Assembly: GCF_022690685.1 (NCBI RefSeq)
Contig: NZ_JALCYY010000011.1
Coordinates: 62,001-126,000, forward strand
DNA from: Anaeromyxobacter terrae
Lineage (GTDB): Bacteria; Myxococcota; Myxococcia; Myxococcales; Anaeromyxobacteraceae
DNA length: 64,000 bases
Reading direction: 5' to 3'
Under the pieces are notes generated by a model. It was not told the origin of the DNA. It did not search any database and saw only the letters and a list, made by a program, of their open reading frames with translations. Positions 36,269 through 44,561 of this stretch are shown one piece after another. Numbering within the stretch: the stretch's first letter is position 1; each line of letters begins with the position of its first letter. Both the position numbers and the translations under genes were made by a program.

Positions 36269-36270
36269 CC

Positions 36271-36501
36271 ATGGGGCTCGCCGACGCCGTCATCGCCGGG
36301 CTCGTCCTCGCGGGTGCGCTGTACCTCCTCTACCGCTCGCTCTGGAAGGGCGGCGGCTCCTGCCACGGTTGCTCATCTGGAGCGGGGGGCGCGTGCAGCG
36401 CGCGGGCACGCGCGCCCGCTCCGCTGGTGCGGCTCGGACATCGGCCTGAGCGGGCCGATCGGCCACCGCGTGTCCACGGTGAGGGAACGCGAAGCCGATG
36501 A
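36271..36501 (+). CDS. FeoB-associated small Cys-rich membrane protein
   Basis: 76 residues immediately after feoB. One membrane helix (VIAGLVLAGALYLLYRSLW) is followed by KGGGSCHGCSSGAGGACS, the Cys-rich tail typical of the short FeoB-associated membrane proteins. Those are usually 50-60 residues; here an Arg/Pro-rich tail of about 30 residues is added. The Cys could bind iron on the cytoplasmic side. Family assignment is by pattern and position. Confidence 0.7.
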   Translation: MGLADAVIAGLVLAGALYLLYRSLWKGGGSCHGCSSGAGGACSARARAPAPLVRLGHRPERADRPPRVHGEGTRSR

Positions 36502-36622
36502 GCCTCCCCGCCGCGATCGCTCCACCGCACACGTCCTCGCAGCTCCACTCGACCCCCACCTCGCAGCATGAACCCCTCGCCCCGGACCGGACCCCCGGAC
36601 CGGCTCGAATCGCCGGAGCACG

Positions 36623-37492
36623 ATGATGTCCCCGAACCGCCTCCTCGCCCTGCTCACCTCCGTCGCCGCGCTCGCGGCACCCGCCCTCGCCTTCGGTGAC
36701 GGCGACCTCCCGATCCAGGACAACAGCTTCCTGATCGAGGAGGCCTACAACCAGGAGCCGGGCGTCATCCAGCACATCAGCACGTTCAGCCGCGTCGGCG
36801 GCACGGGCGCGTGGCTCTACTCCTTCACCGAGGAGTGGCCGGTGCTCGGGCAGACCCACCAGGCGAGCGTCACGCTCAACTACGCCGGCCTCGAGAAGCG
36901 CGGCCCGACCGGGATCGGCGACCTCGCGCTCAACTACCGCTGGCAGGCGGTCGGGAGCGGCGAGACCGAGGTCGCGCTGGCGCCGCGCCTCTCGGTCCTC
37001 GTCCCCACCGGCGACGCGAGCCGTGGGCTCGGGCTGGGCGGCGCGGGGATCCAGGTGAACCTGCCGCTCTCCGCGATGCTCGGCCGCCACTTCGTCACGC
37101 ACGTGAACTTCGGCGGAACGTACGTTCCGTCCGCGCTCGCCTCCGACGGCGGGCACGGGCCGCTCGGCTCGTTCTCGGCCGGGGAGAGCCTCATCTGGCT
37201 GGCGCACTCGCGCTTCAACGTCCTGACGGAGGTGCTCTACACGCGCTCCGAGACGGCGCGTCCCGGCGCGAACGACCGCGCCGAGACGTTCACCGTCAAC
37301 CCGGGCGTGCGAGGCGCCATCGACTTCCCGAGCGGGCTGCAGATCGTCCCGGGCGTCAGCGTCCCGCTCGGCGTCGGGCCGAGCCGCGGCGAGCGCGCCG
37401 TCTTCCTGTACCTGAGCTTCGAGCACCCGTTCCGCCTCGCGGGTCCGACGGTCGAGGCGTCGGCGAAGGCGGGCGCGGACGGGCAGGGGTAG
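36623..37492 (+). CDS. Putative outer-membrane barrel / transporter protein
   Basis: 289 residues with a signal peptide (NRLLALLTSVAALAAPALAFG). The mature part resembles the MetA-pathway-of-phenol-degradation type of barrel protein: TFSRVGGTGAWLYSFTEEWP, GIGDLALNYRWQAVG, LAPRLSVLVPTGDASRGLGLGG, VTHVNFGGTYVPSA, ending near YLSFEHPFRL. Substrate unknown. It begins 121 bases after the feo genes and may or may not share their transcript; a large hairpin follows it. CGGAG precedes the ATG. Confidence 0.7.
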   Translation: MMSPNRLLALLTSVAALAAPALAFGDGDLPIQDNSFLIEEAYNQEPGVIQHISTFSRVGGTGAWLYSFTEEWPVLGQTHQASVTLNYAGLEKRGPTGIGDLALNYRWQAVGSGETEVALAPRLSVLVPTGDASRGLGLGGAGIQVNLPLSAMLGRHFVTHVNFGGTYVPSALASDGGHGPLGSFSAGESLIWLAHSRFNVLTEVLYTRSETARPGANDRAETFTVNPGVRGAIDFPSGLQIVPGVSVPLGVGPSRGERAVFLYLSFEHPFRLAGPTVEASAKAGADGQG

Positions 37493-37526
37493 CCCGGCGC
37501 CGGCGCGGTGCTCCGAAAATGCCGAG

Positions 37527-37556
37527 GATTCGCGTCACCGAAGGTGAGCGCGAATC
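37527..37556. terminator. Hairpin between convergent genes
   Basis: GATTCGCGTCACC-GAA-GGTGAGCGCGAATC forms a 13-base-pair stem with one bulged base and a three-base loop. It lies between the barrel gene (plus, ends 37492) and the NrfD gene (minus, ends 37569), so it can act for both. A TTTT run follows about ten bases away on the minus strand; there is no immediate T-tract. Confidence 0.6.
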
Positions 37557-37568
37557 GCGAGGCGTCGT

Positions 37569-38504
37569 TCAGGCCTGGCCCGCCACCACCAGGATCCAGC
37601 GCAGCGCGAGCCCTCCCGCGAGGACCAGCGCGGGCGCGATCCGGGTCGCGCCGAGGTGCAGGCGGGACTCGAGCGTCTCCATGAGGAGCGGCACCGCGAG
37701 GCCGGCGACGACCACGAGGGCGAAGAACTCCGCCGTGAAGGGGCCGCCCAGCAGGAGCCCGGCGGCGGCGTGGCCCGCCGCGCCGCTCGTCGAGAGCCCG
37801 ACGAGGAACAGCACGAGCAGCGCCGCCTCGACCGCGATCGCCGCCCGGTCCCAGCGCGTCACGAGCCGCCGCTCCTCGGCGTCGAGCGCGAAGAGGAGCA
37901 GGAACGCCGCCCCGGTGGAGAGGCCCGAGACGAGGAAGATCGGGCCGAGCAGCGCGGAGCTCCAGAGAGCGCGCGCGCCGAGGGTGGAGAGGAGGACGCC
38001 GGTGTACACGCCGAGCGCGACGCCCACCCACAGGTTCGCGCGGAGGAGGGCCGGCGCGTGGCGGAGCGCGTAGGCTCGCGCGGCGCGGACGAGGCCGCCC
38101 AGCCCGGCGCGGCCCGCGAGCGCCGCGACCCGCTCCGCCTGCGCGTCGTCGAGCCCGGCGAGCGCGACGAGCAGGCTCATCGGGTAGACGGCGACGAGGA
38201 TCCACGCGCCCCACGACATGGGCGAGGTCGGGCGGAGCGCGAGGTAGAAGCGCGCGACGTGGATCTTGTGGGCGAGGTCCAGGAAGAGCGCGCCCATGCC
38301 GACCGACACGAGCAACGGCGCGGCGAAGCCGAGCCAGCGCGCGGCGGCGGAGCGCTCCGGCCGCCGCGCGGCGAGGAGCGAGGTCACGATCATGAGCCCC
38401 GCCGCCATCCCGCCGAGGAAGAGGTAGACCGGGATCTCCCAGCCCCAGATGTGCAGCTGCGGATCGATGAGCCGGCTGTGCCGCGCGATGTCGAGCTCGG
38501 TCAT
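37569..38504 (-). CDS. psrC: NrfD/PsrC-type membrane quinone-interacting subunit
   Basis: 311 residues with about eight membrane helices. It starts MTELDIARHSRLIDPQLHIW and contains EIPVYLFLGGMAAGLMIVTS, VSVGMGALFLDLAHKIHVARF and SWGAWILVAVYPMSLLV, blocks shared by PsrC/NrfD proteins that exchange electrons between the quinone pool and an iron-sulfur subunit. It is the last gene of the sulfur operon, 17 bases after the transporter-rhodanese fusion. GGGAGACACC precedes the ATG. Confidence 0.9.
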   Translation of the reverse strand: MTELDIARHSRLIDPQLHIWGWEIPVYLFLGGMAAGLMIVTSLLAARRPERSAAARWLGFAAPLLVSVGMGALFLDLAHKIHVARFYLALRPTSPMSWGAWILVAVYPMSLLVALAGLDDAQAERVAALAGRAGLGGLVRAARAYALRHAPALLRANLWVGVALGVYTGVLLSTLGARALWSSALLGPIFLVSGLSTGAAFLLLFALDAEERRLVTRWDRAAIAVEAALLVLFLVGLSTSGAAGHAAAGLLLGGPFTAEFFALVVVAGLAVPLLMETLESRLHLGATRIAPALVLAGGLALRWILVVAGQA

Positions 38505-38521
38505 GGTGTCTCCCTTCGCGG

Positions 38522-39721
38522 TTAGCCGCTGCAGCCGCCGCCGCCCGCCTTGCGCGGCGCGCCCGGCGCGGCGGCGGGCACGGGGGGTGGCGGCGCGGCC
38601 TTCATGCCGGTCATCGCCGCGTGGATCCCGGCGCGCAGCCGGTACGCCTCGAGCTCGGCGGCGGGCGCGCCCGCCGTGGGCGGCGCCGGCGGGGTGAGCG
38701 CGAACGCCTCCCACGCCGCCCAGCCGCCCTCGAGCGCGAGCACCCGGCCTCGATACGAGGCGGCGGCCGCGGGCACCCCGTCGAGCGCGGTGTCCGAAAC
38801 GAGCACGAGGTCGCGCCCCGGGCTCGCGTCGGCGAGCCCGAGCGAGCCGAGCCTGTCCTGCGGCACGCACTCGGCGCCGGGGATCCGCTTCGCCGAGCAG
38901 GCCTCGAGCGACCGCAAGTCGACGATCCGGAGCTTCCAGGGCTCGTCGAACACGCGCCGGGCCAGCGCGAGCGGCGCGAGACCGGTCGCCACGCGCCCGC
39001 TCTCGCGCGCCCCGGTCGGCGTCGCGAGGCCCACGAGGCCGAGGGCCGCCGCGGCGGCGAGCCCCGCGAACACGAAGCGCCCGGGCCGCCCCGCCGGCGT
39101 CGGCATCGCGCTCGGGTCGGAGCGGCCGGCGAGGACGCGCTCCAGCTTCTCGGCGCCCACGAAGCACCCGACGGCCATGACGGTGACGGCGAGCGCGACG
39201 ACGTACGGGCCGGACCGCGCCGGCAGGCGGAAGAGCTCCCACAGGTAGAAGTTGCCGAGATCGCCCGCGCCGTGGAACCTCGCAAACCCGGGCCGCCACT
39301 CGAGCTCGGCCCAGAGCACCTGCCCGACGATGACGCCGAGCACGGTCATGAGCCCGTCGAGCTTGCCGGACGCCATCGCCACGAAGGACGTGCCGGGGCA
39401 GTAGCCCGAGACGATGAAGCCCGCGCCGAGCAGGAACCCGCCGGCGATCATCGGCACGAGGTAGGTGCCGCTCGTCGCGTGATCGGCGAGCGCGCGGAAA
39501 TCGGCGAGCCCGAGCGCGGAGGCGAGCACGACCCCGAGCATCGCCGTCACGATCGCGCTGAACATGACCTTGAAGACGGTCATGTCGTGCCCGTAGAACT
39601 GGGCGGCGAGCTTGTTCGCGCGCCCGAAGCCGGCGCGCTCGAGCACGAAGCCGAAGCCGAAGCCGATGAGGACCGCGGCGACGAGCCCGAGCTCGAGGGG
39701 CGGCAGGACGGGGAAGGTCAT
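38522..39721 (-). CDS. YeeE/YedE thiosulfate-type transporter half fused to a Cys-less rhodanese domain with GGGGC tail
   Basis: 399 residues. Residues 1-205 are a YeeE/YedE (Sulf_transp) half with the signature IVSGYCPGTSFVAMASGKLDG; that Cys is thought to handle sulfur. A further hydrophobic helix (about 214-236) leads to a rhodanese-like domain (about 250-345: LRIVDLRSLEACSAKRIPGA, then LALEGGWAAWEAF). At the catalytic position the family Cys is replaced: LVLVSDTALDG. The end is a Pro/Ala-rich linker and KAGGGGCSG, placing one Cys three residues from the C-terminus. ATG 39721 overlaps the preceding stop (ATGA). Likely role: moving sulfur or thiosulfate-type substrate for the PsrABC enzyme; the tail Cys may carry persulfide (inference). 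Confidence 0.82.
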   Translation of the reverse strand: MTFPVLPPLELGLVAAVLIGFGFGFVLERAGFGRANKLAAQFYGHDMTVFKVMFSAIVTAMLGVVLASALGLADFRALADHATSGTYLVPMIAGGFLLGAGFIVSGYCPGTSFVAMASGKLDGLMTVLGVIVGQVLWAELEWRPGFARFHGAGDLGNFYLWELFRLPARSGPYVVALAVTVMAVGCFVGAEKLERVLAGRSDPSAMPTPAGRPGRFVFAGLAAAAALGLVGLATPTGARESGRVATGLAPLALARRVFDEPWKLRIVDLRSLEACSAKRIPGAECVPQDRLGSLGLADASPGRDLVLVSDTALDGVPAAAASYRGRVLALEGGWAAWEAFALTPPAPPTAGAPAAELEAYRLRAGIHAAMTGMKAAPPPPVPAAAPGAPRKAGGGGCSG

Positions 39722-40227
39722 CGCCACTCCCTCCTCACGAACCAGGCGAGCGCGTAGCCGCCGCCGAACACCGAGAACATGAAGGCCCAGGCGCCGACGG
39801 AGAGGAGCGCGCCGCCCGAGAGCGCCTGGCCGGAGGTGCAGCCGCGCGTCATCTTGGCGGCCGCGCCCATGAGCACGCCGCCGAGGAGCGCGAGCGCGAG
39901 CCGCGCGCCGTTGCCGATGCGCGGCCCCTTCAGCACCTCACCCCGCAGCCGGCCGGAGGTGTAGGCCGCGACGACGCCGCCGAGCAGCGCGCCGAAGATC
40001 TCGAACACGAGCCAGGTGACGTGCGGGCTCGCCGCGGCGCGCGCGAGCGGCGGCGTGCTCGCGACGTGCCCGGGCGCGAAGAGGTCGAGCGCGGCGATGC
40101 CGGCGCGGAGCGAGGCGCCGGAGGCGCCGAGGCCCGAGCCCATCACCAGGAACGAGGTGAGGAGCACGAGGCCGAGCGCGACGCCGGCGAGGTACGGGTT
40201 CCAGAACTTGTCGGGGTTCCGTTGCAT
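39718..40227 (-). CDS. YeeE/YedE family membrane protein, small half
   Basis: 169 residues with about four membrane helices and the family signature KMTRGCTSGQALSGGALLSVGAW near the C half. It pairs with the larger YeeE half encoded next, with which its stop overlaps (ATGA). Such split pairs correspond to the two repeats of full-length thiosulfate transporters of the TsuA type. Early segment: MQRNPDKFWNPYLAGVALG. It lies nine bases after the PsrB gene. Confidence 0.85.
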   Translation of the reverse strand: MQRNPDKFWNPYLAGVALGLVLLTSFLVMGSGLGASGASLRAGIAALDLFAPGHVASTPPLARAAASPHVTWLVFEIFGALLGGVVAAYTSGRLRGEVLKGPRIGNGARLALALLGGVLMGAAAKMTRGCTSGQALSGGALLSVGAWAFMFSVFGGGYALAWFVRREWR

Positions 40228-40236
40228 CGGCGCCTC

Positions 40237-40776
40237 CTACGTGAGGAAGAAGACGTTCGGCTCGTTGCCCGACCCGGGCTGGAGCACCTTCACGCGCCGC
40301 GAGCGGGTGAGCTCCGCGACGCGGCTCGCGGGATCGGCGAGGTCGCCGAACGTGAGCGCGCGCGTGGGGCAGGTCTCGACGCAGGCGGGGAGCTTCCCCT
40401 CGCGCACGCGGTGCAGGCAGAACGTGCACTTGTCCACGAAGCCCTCCGGGTGGACGTAGCGCGCGCCGTAGGGGCAGGAGGCGACGCAGGCCTTGCAGCC
40501 CGTGCACTTCGCCCGCGTCACCCCCACCACCCCGCCGTCCGCGACGTGGCTCGCGCCCGTCGGGCAGGCGGAGACGCAGGACGGGCGGCTGCACTGGTTG
40601 CAGCGCTCGGAGCGGATCTCCATCGAGAGCGCCGGGAACGCGCCGCGCGTCTCCTCGGCGATCCAGTCGCGGAACCCGCCGCTCGGCAGCGCGTTCTCGG
40701 TCTTGCAGGCGATGACGCAGGCGCTGCAGCCGACGCAGCGGGCGGTGTCGACCGCCATGGCGTAGCGCTTCCTCAT
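40237..40776 (-). CDS. psrB: PsrB/NrfC-type iron-sulfur electron-transfer subunit
   Basis: 179 residues with four [4Fe-4S] binding patterns: CVGCSACVIACK near the start, CNQCSRPSCVSACPTGA, CTGCKACVASCPYGA and CTFCLHRVREGKLPACVETCPTRAL. This is the standard ferredoxin-like subunit that links a molybdopterin catalytic subunit to a NrfD membrane anchor. No signal peptide is seen; it can travel with the Tat-exported PsrA. The start overlaps the psrA stop (ATGA). Confidence 0.93.
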   Translation of the reverse strand: MRKRYAMAVDTARCVGCSACVIACKTENALPSGGFRDWIAEETRGAFPALSMEIRSERCNQCSRPSCVSACPTGASHVADGGVVGVTRAKCTGCKACVASCPYGARYVHPEGFVDKCTFCLHRVREGKLPACVETCPTRALTFGDLADPASRVAELTRSRRVKVLQPGSGNEPNVFFLT

Positions 40777-43007
40777 GCCGCCCTCTCGGCGCGCTCGAGG
40801 CGCACGAAGTTCACGCTCATGCCGGTGCCGCCCATGATCGGGTCGACGGCGTAGCGGGTGACGAGCGCGCTGTCGGAGGCGCCGCGGCCGTACGCGTAGC
40901 CGAGCCGCCTCGCGGTCTGTCCCCAGCCGTGCACGAGGTAGACGCAGTCACCGCGGATCCGCTGCGTCACCTTCGCGCGCACCGGCCCGGAGCGCGCCCC
41001 GTCCTGGTTCACGAGGAACACGCGCTCGCCGTCCTCGAGCGGCTCCGCGAACCCGGGCAGCGCGCGCGCGACGTCCGCGTTCACCCACACCTCGTTCTCC
41101 GGGTAGGGCTCGGCGAGGAGCCGGTTGTTCACGGTGCGGCCGAAGGTGTGGGTCGGGGCGCGCCCCATGAGCAGCCGGAACTGGCCCGGGGGCGGCTCCT
41201 CGTGCGGGTAGTACTGCGGGAGCGGGTCGAACCCCAGCTTCGCGAGCTCCTCGCTGCGCAGCTGGATCTTCCCGGACTCGTGGGACACCTCGACCGCGAG
41301 CCCCTCCTCCTCGCAGGTCGCGACCTCGCGGCCCATCACGACGCCGGTCTCGCGCGCGCGGGCGACGTCGTGACCGCCCGCCCGGAGCCGCGCGTCCACG
41401 TACTCGCGCGCGTCCTTCCACGGGAAGTGCTCCGCGAGCCCGACCCGCCCGGCGAGCTCCTTCGCGATCCACCAGCCGGGCTTCGAGTCGTGGAGCGGCG
41501 GGACCACCTCCTGCCGCACCGCGAGGAACGGCCGCTTGTGCGCCGGCGCGGCGACGTCGTCGTCGCGCTCGAGGTAGGTCGCCTCGGGGAGCACCACGTC
41601 GCTCCACCCGCAGATCTCGGCGGGCAGGACGTCGATCGACACGACGAGCTCGAGCCCCTCGAGCGCCTTCACCGTCTGGCGCCGGTCGGGCAGCGCCTGC
41701 AGGAGGTTGCAGCCGTAGACGATCCAGGCCTTGAGGTCGTAGAGCGCCTGGCCCGAGACGCTCGCGTCGCACAGGCCCGAGGCGATGACCTCGGTCGCGA
41801 CGGGGTAGCCGCCCTTCTTCGGCCGGTCGGCGGCGCCCTTCGCGCCGTGCGGGGCCTCCGCCGCCACCGGGTAGGGCGGGAGCGACAGCTTCGAGTGGCT
41901 CACGTAGCCGCCGCGCCGGCCCCAGCTGCCGAGCAGCGCCGCGAGGATCGCCATCGCCCGGGCGCGCTGCGTGTCGTCGCCGTACCAGGTGGTGTGGCGG
42001 CCCGGGTGGACGAGCGAGGCCGGCCGCGCCGACGCGATGAGCCGCGCGCTGTCGCGGATGAGCTCGGGGCGGATGCCGGTGATGGGATAGGCCCACTCCG
42101 GCGTCTTGTCCGCCACGTGGGCGCGGAGCTCCTCGAGGCCGACCGCGTGCTTCGCGAGGTACTCGGCGTCGTAGGCGTTCTCCGCCAGCATCACGTTCAT
42201 CCAGGCGAGGAGGAGCGCGATGTCGGTGCCGGGCTTGATCGGCAGCCAGTAGCGCGCCTTGCTCGCGGCGACCGAGAAGCGCGGGTCGACCACCACGAGC
42301 TCCGCACCGCGACCGATCGCCTCGGCGAGCTCCTGCACCTGGGTGTTGTGCATGTTCTCGCCGAGGTGGCTGCCGATGAGCGTGATGACCCGCGCGTTCG
42401 CGAGGTCGATCGGCTCCGGCGAGCCGAGCGGCGTGCCGAAGGTGAGGAGGTAGCCCGCCTCGCGCGGCCCGCGGCACTGCGCGTAGGAGGGCGCGCCGAC
42501 GTTGGGCGAGCCCCACGCCTTCATGAAGTGCTTGAACCAGGTCCCGCCCGAGCCGTGCGTGAAGAGCGCCACCGCCTCGGGGCCGTGCCGGCGCTTCACC
42601 TCGAGGAGCCCCTCCCCCACGCGGTTCAGGGCAGCGTCCCAGCTCACCTCCTCGAACACGTCCTCGCCGCGCTTCTGCGTGCGGACGAGCGGCCTCCTCA
42701 GGCGATCGGGATCGTAGAGGAGGCCGGTCGCGCCGGCGCCGCGCGGGCAGAGCATGCCGCGCGAGAGGGGGTGGTCGGGATTGCCGACCACCTTCGTCAC
42801 CCGCCCGTCCTTCACGTGCGCCTTCACCCCGCAGCCCCAGAAGCAGAGCTCGCAGTACGAGGCGACGACGCGGTCGCCCTCGGTGGCGGGATCCTCCACG
42901 CGATCCGCGTCGAGGCCCCACCAGCGCGTGGTGAGCCCGGAGGCGAGGGCCGCGCCGCCGGCCGCGGCGCCGCCGATCTGGATGAACTTCCTGCGGGTGA
43001 GAGTCAT
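40773..43007 (-). CDS. psrA: Molybdopterin oxidoreductase catalytic subunit, polysulfide/thiosulfate reductase type
   Basis: 744 residues. A Tat signal begins the protein (TRRKFIQIGGAAAGGAAL). The [4Fe-4S] ligands are C52, C55, C59 and C87 (YCELCFWGCG, MLCPRGA). The probable Mo-ligating Cys is C178 in SYAQCRGPREAGY, near the position of the Mo-Cys in known PsrA. Further family blocks are VVDPRFSVAASKARYWLPIKPGTD, the VYGCNLLQALPD region and WVNADVARALP. It reduces a sulfur compound (polysulfide, thiosulfate or tetrathionate) in the periplasm; arsenate or other oxyanions cannot be excluded, but YeeE neighbours favour sulfur. Confidence 0.88.
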   Translation of the reverse strand: MTLTRRKFIQIGGAAAGGAALASGLTTRWWGLDADRVEDPATEGDRVVASYCELCFWGCGVKAHVKDGRVTKVVGNPDHPLSRGMLCPRGAGATGLLYDPDRLRRPLVRTQKRGEDVFEEVSWDAALNRVGEGLLEVKRRHGPEAVALFTHGSGGTWFKHFMKAWGSPNVGAPSYAQCRGPREAGYLLTFGTPLGSPEPIDLANARVITLIGSHLGENMHNTQVQELAEAIGRGAELVVVDPRFSVAASKARYWLPIKPGTDIALLLAWMNVMLAENAYDAEYLAKHAVGLEELRAHVADKTPEWAYPITGIRPELIRDSARLIASARPASLVHPGRHTTWYGDDTQRARAMAILAALLGSWGRRGGYVSHSKLSLPPYPVAAEAPHGAKGAADRPKKGGYPVATEVIASGLCDASVSGQALYDLKAWIVYGCNLLQALPDRRQTVKALEGLELVVSIDVLPAEICGWSDVVLPEATYLERDDDVAAPAHKRPFLAVRQEVVPPLHDSKPGWWIAKELAGRVGLAEHFPWKDAREYVDARLRAGGHDVARARETGVVMGREVATCEEEGLAVEVSHESGKIQLRSEELAKLGFDPLPQYYPHEEPPPGQFRLLMGRAPTHTFGRTVNNRLLAEPYPENEVWVNADVARALPGFAEPLEDGERVFLVNQDGARSGPVRAKVTQRIRGDCVYLVHGWGQTARRLGYAYGRGASDSALVTRYAVDPIMGGTGMSVNFVRLERAERAA

Positions 43008-43049
43008 CGCTGACGGCTCCTGGGAAGGAGGTCCTCGCGCGCCGGCGCG

Positions 43050-44324
43050 CTAGAAGTGGTAGGCGAGCCCGACGTCGATCTGGAGCTGCGACATCTCCGT
43101 CGAGTACGCGGCGATGCCCTGGCCGCTGCCCATCGGCGGCGGCGGCGCGGCGTTCGCGCCCTCGAGCTTCGCGTTCAGCGCGTAGACCGCCGCGACGTTC
43201 ACGTTCAGCTTCTCGCCGAGCGCATAGCCCGCGCCCGCGGTGACATGGTGCTCGGAGACGGCCGGGAACGCCATGTTCTCGAACGCCCGGTCCGGGTCGA
43301 GCGGCATCTTCCCGTAGTTGTAGCCCGCGCGGAGCGCGAGCCGCGCCGTCGGCTTCACCTGGGCGCCGACCTTCACGACCCACTGGTCGCTCCAGCGCAT
43401 GTCGAACGGCATCGCGCCGGTGGCGTTCGGATCGCTCGTGTACGCGGGGAGCCCGGCGCCCATGGTGCTCGACCAGTCGATCCACTGGACGTCCACCGCG
43501 ACGAGGAGCGCGTCCACCGGCGTCACGGCGACGCCGATCGTCGCGCTCTGCGGCTGGTCGAACGCGAGCGTGTCGGTGCCGCCCGGGATGGTGGTGCCCG
43601 GCGCCATCGGGTTCGGGCGCGCCGGGACGTCGAAGGAGAAGTCCTGGAACCAGCTGCGCGTCTCGTACGCGGCGCCGAGGGTGACGCGCTTCACCGGCGA
43701 GAACTTGACGCCGAAGGTCGCGCCGCCGCCCACGGTGGTCGAGGTGTCGTGCGCCGCCTGGCCGGCGCCGGAGGCGACGTCGTACTTCATCTGCGCCACC
43801 ATCACGTTCGCGGTGACGCCGAGGGTGAGGCGGTCGTTCACCCGGTAGGACGCGCCCGGCGTGAAGCGGCCCTGCATGTACGAGGTGAGCGTCGGCCCGT
43901 AGTAGAGGTTCGTCGCGTAGTCCACGCCCATCCCGGCGACGCCGAACACGCCGAGCCCGGCGGAGATCCGGTCGGTCACAGGCTGGACGTAGGCGATGAC
44001 CGGGATCGGCGAGGCGCCGCGGCCGGAGTCGAGCGACGCGCCGTCGTTCGCGACGAACATCGCGGGCATGCTCCCCGTCGCGCTGTAGCTGACCGACGGC
44101 TTGAAGTACGAGCCGCCGAGCTCGAGGCACCGGCCCAGGTCGGCGATGCCGGCCGGGTTCGTGAGGAGCGAGGCGCCGTCGAGCGTCGCGCCGACGCCGA
44201 CGCCGCCCATCGAGTCCTGCACGGCGCCGAAGCCGATCATCCGCATGCCGTTCGTGGCGTGCGCCGCGGCCGGCGCCAGGAGCGACAGCGCCGCGAGTAG
44301 CGAGGCGATCCGGTTCTTCTTCAT
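43050..44324 (-). CDS. FadL/OmpP1-family outer-membrane porin
   Basis: 424 residues with a signal peptide (KKNRIASLLAALSLLAPAAAHA) directly followed by the FadL-type N-terminus TNGMRMIGFGAVQDSMGG and then TLDGASLLTNPAGIADL. The body is a predicted long-chain-substrate barrel (YMQGRFTPGASYRVNDRLTLGV, RLALRAGYNYGKMPL) and ends in F. FadL proteins pass hydrophobic molecules; in this operon it could admit hydrophobic sulfur species, though that is inference. It is the first gene, with a sigma-54 element 95 bases upstream. Confidence 0.87.
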   Translation of the reverse strand: MKKNRIASLLAALSLLAPAAAHATNGMRMIGFGAVQDSMGGVGVGATLDGASLLTNPAGIADLGRCLELGGSYFKPSVSYSATGSMPAMFVANDGASLDSGRGASPIPVIAYVQPVTDRISAGLGVFGVAGMGVDYATNLYYGPTLTSYMQGRFTPGASYRVNDRLTLGVTANVMVAQMKYDVASGAGQAAHDTSTTVGGGATFGVKFSPVKRVTLGAAYETRSWFQDFSFDVPARPNPMAPGTTIPGGTDTLAFDQPQSATIGVAVTPVDALLVAVDVQWIDWSSTMGAGLPAYTSDPNATGAMPFDMRWSDQWVVKVGAQVKPTARLALRAGYNYGKMPLDPDRAFENMAFPAVSEHHVTAGAGYALGEKLNVNVAAVYALNAKLEGANAAPPPPMGSGQGIAAYSTEMSQLQIDVGLAYHF

Positions 44325-44418
44325 GGCGGTTCCCTTCCGTTCGTTCGCGCCCGGCCGAGCCGGCGCGCGGTCCGTCGCCAGGCGGCACGCCGTGGCAGGT
44401 CTCGTCGCAGGAGGGCAT

Positions 44419-44434
44419 TGCGCGCCGCGTGCCC
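44419..44434 (-). promoter_or_regulatory. Sigma-54 (-24/-12) promoter of the FadL-psr operon
   Basis: Read on the minus strand: GGGCACGCGGCGCGCA. It keeps GGCACG at -25 to -20 and GCA at -13 to -11 with exact GG-N10-GC spacing; mismatches are the leading T and the TT before GC. Transcription would start near 44408, leaving a leader of about 84 bases before the FadL start codon. A sigma-54 activator gene diverges from this region, which strengthens the call. Confidence 0.6.
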
Positions 44435-44481
44435 ATCCGGGCAGCACGACGAATCGCGGGTTTGGCTCACGGACGCGACTC

Positions 44482-44519
44482 CACGTTTCGCGTGCGACGA
44501 CACACCGCGTTTCAACGTG
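44482..44519. promoter_or_regulatory. Paired palindromes, candidate enhancer site for the sigma-54 activator
   Basis: CACG-TTTCG-CGTG (44482-44494) and CGTT-TC-AACG (44508-44517, continuing to GTG at 44519) share CGTTTC...CGTG and sit about 24 bases apart. They lie roughly 50-85 bases upstream of the -24 element, the usual place for binding of enhancer proteins, and 43 bases before the activator gene itself, so they could also mediate autoregulation. Confidence 0.45.
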
Positions 44520-44561
44520 ACACGCGGCGTGCCAGGGTGTGGCGTCGATACGGAGGTCACG

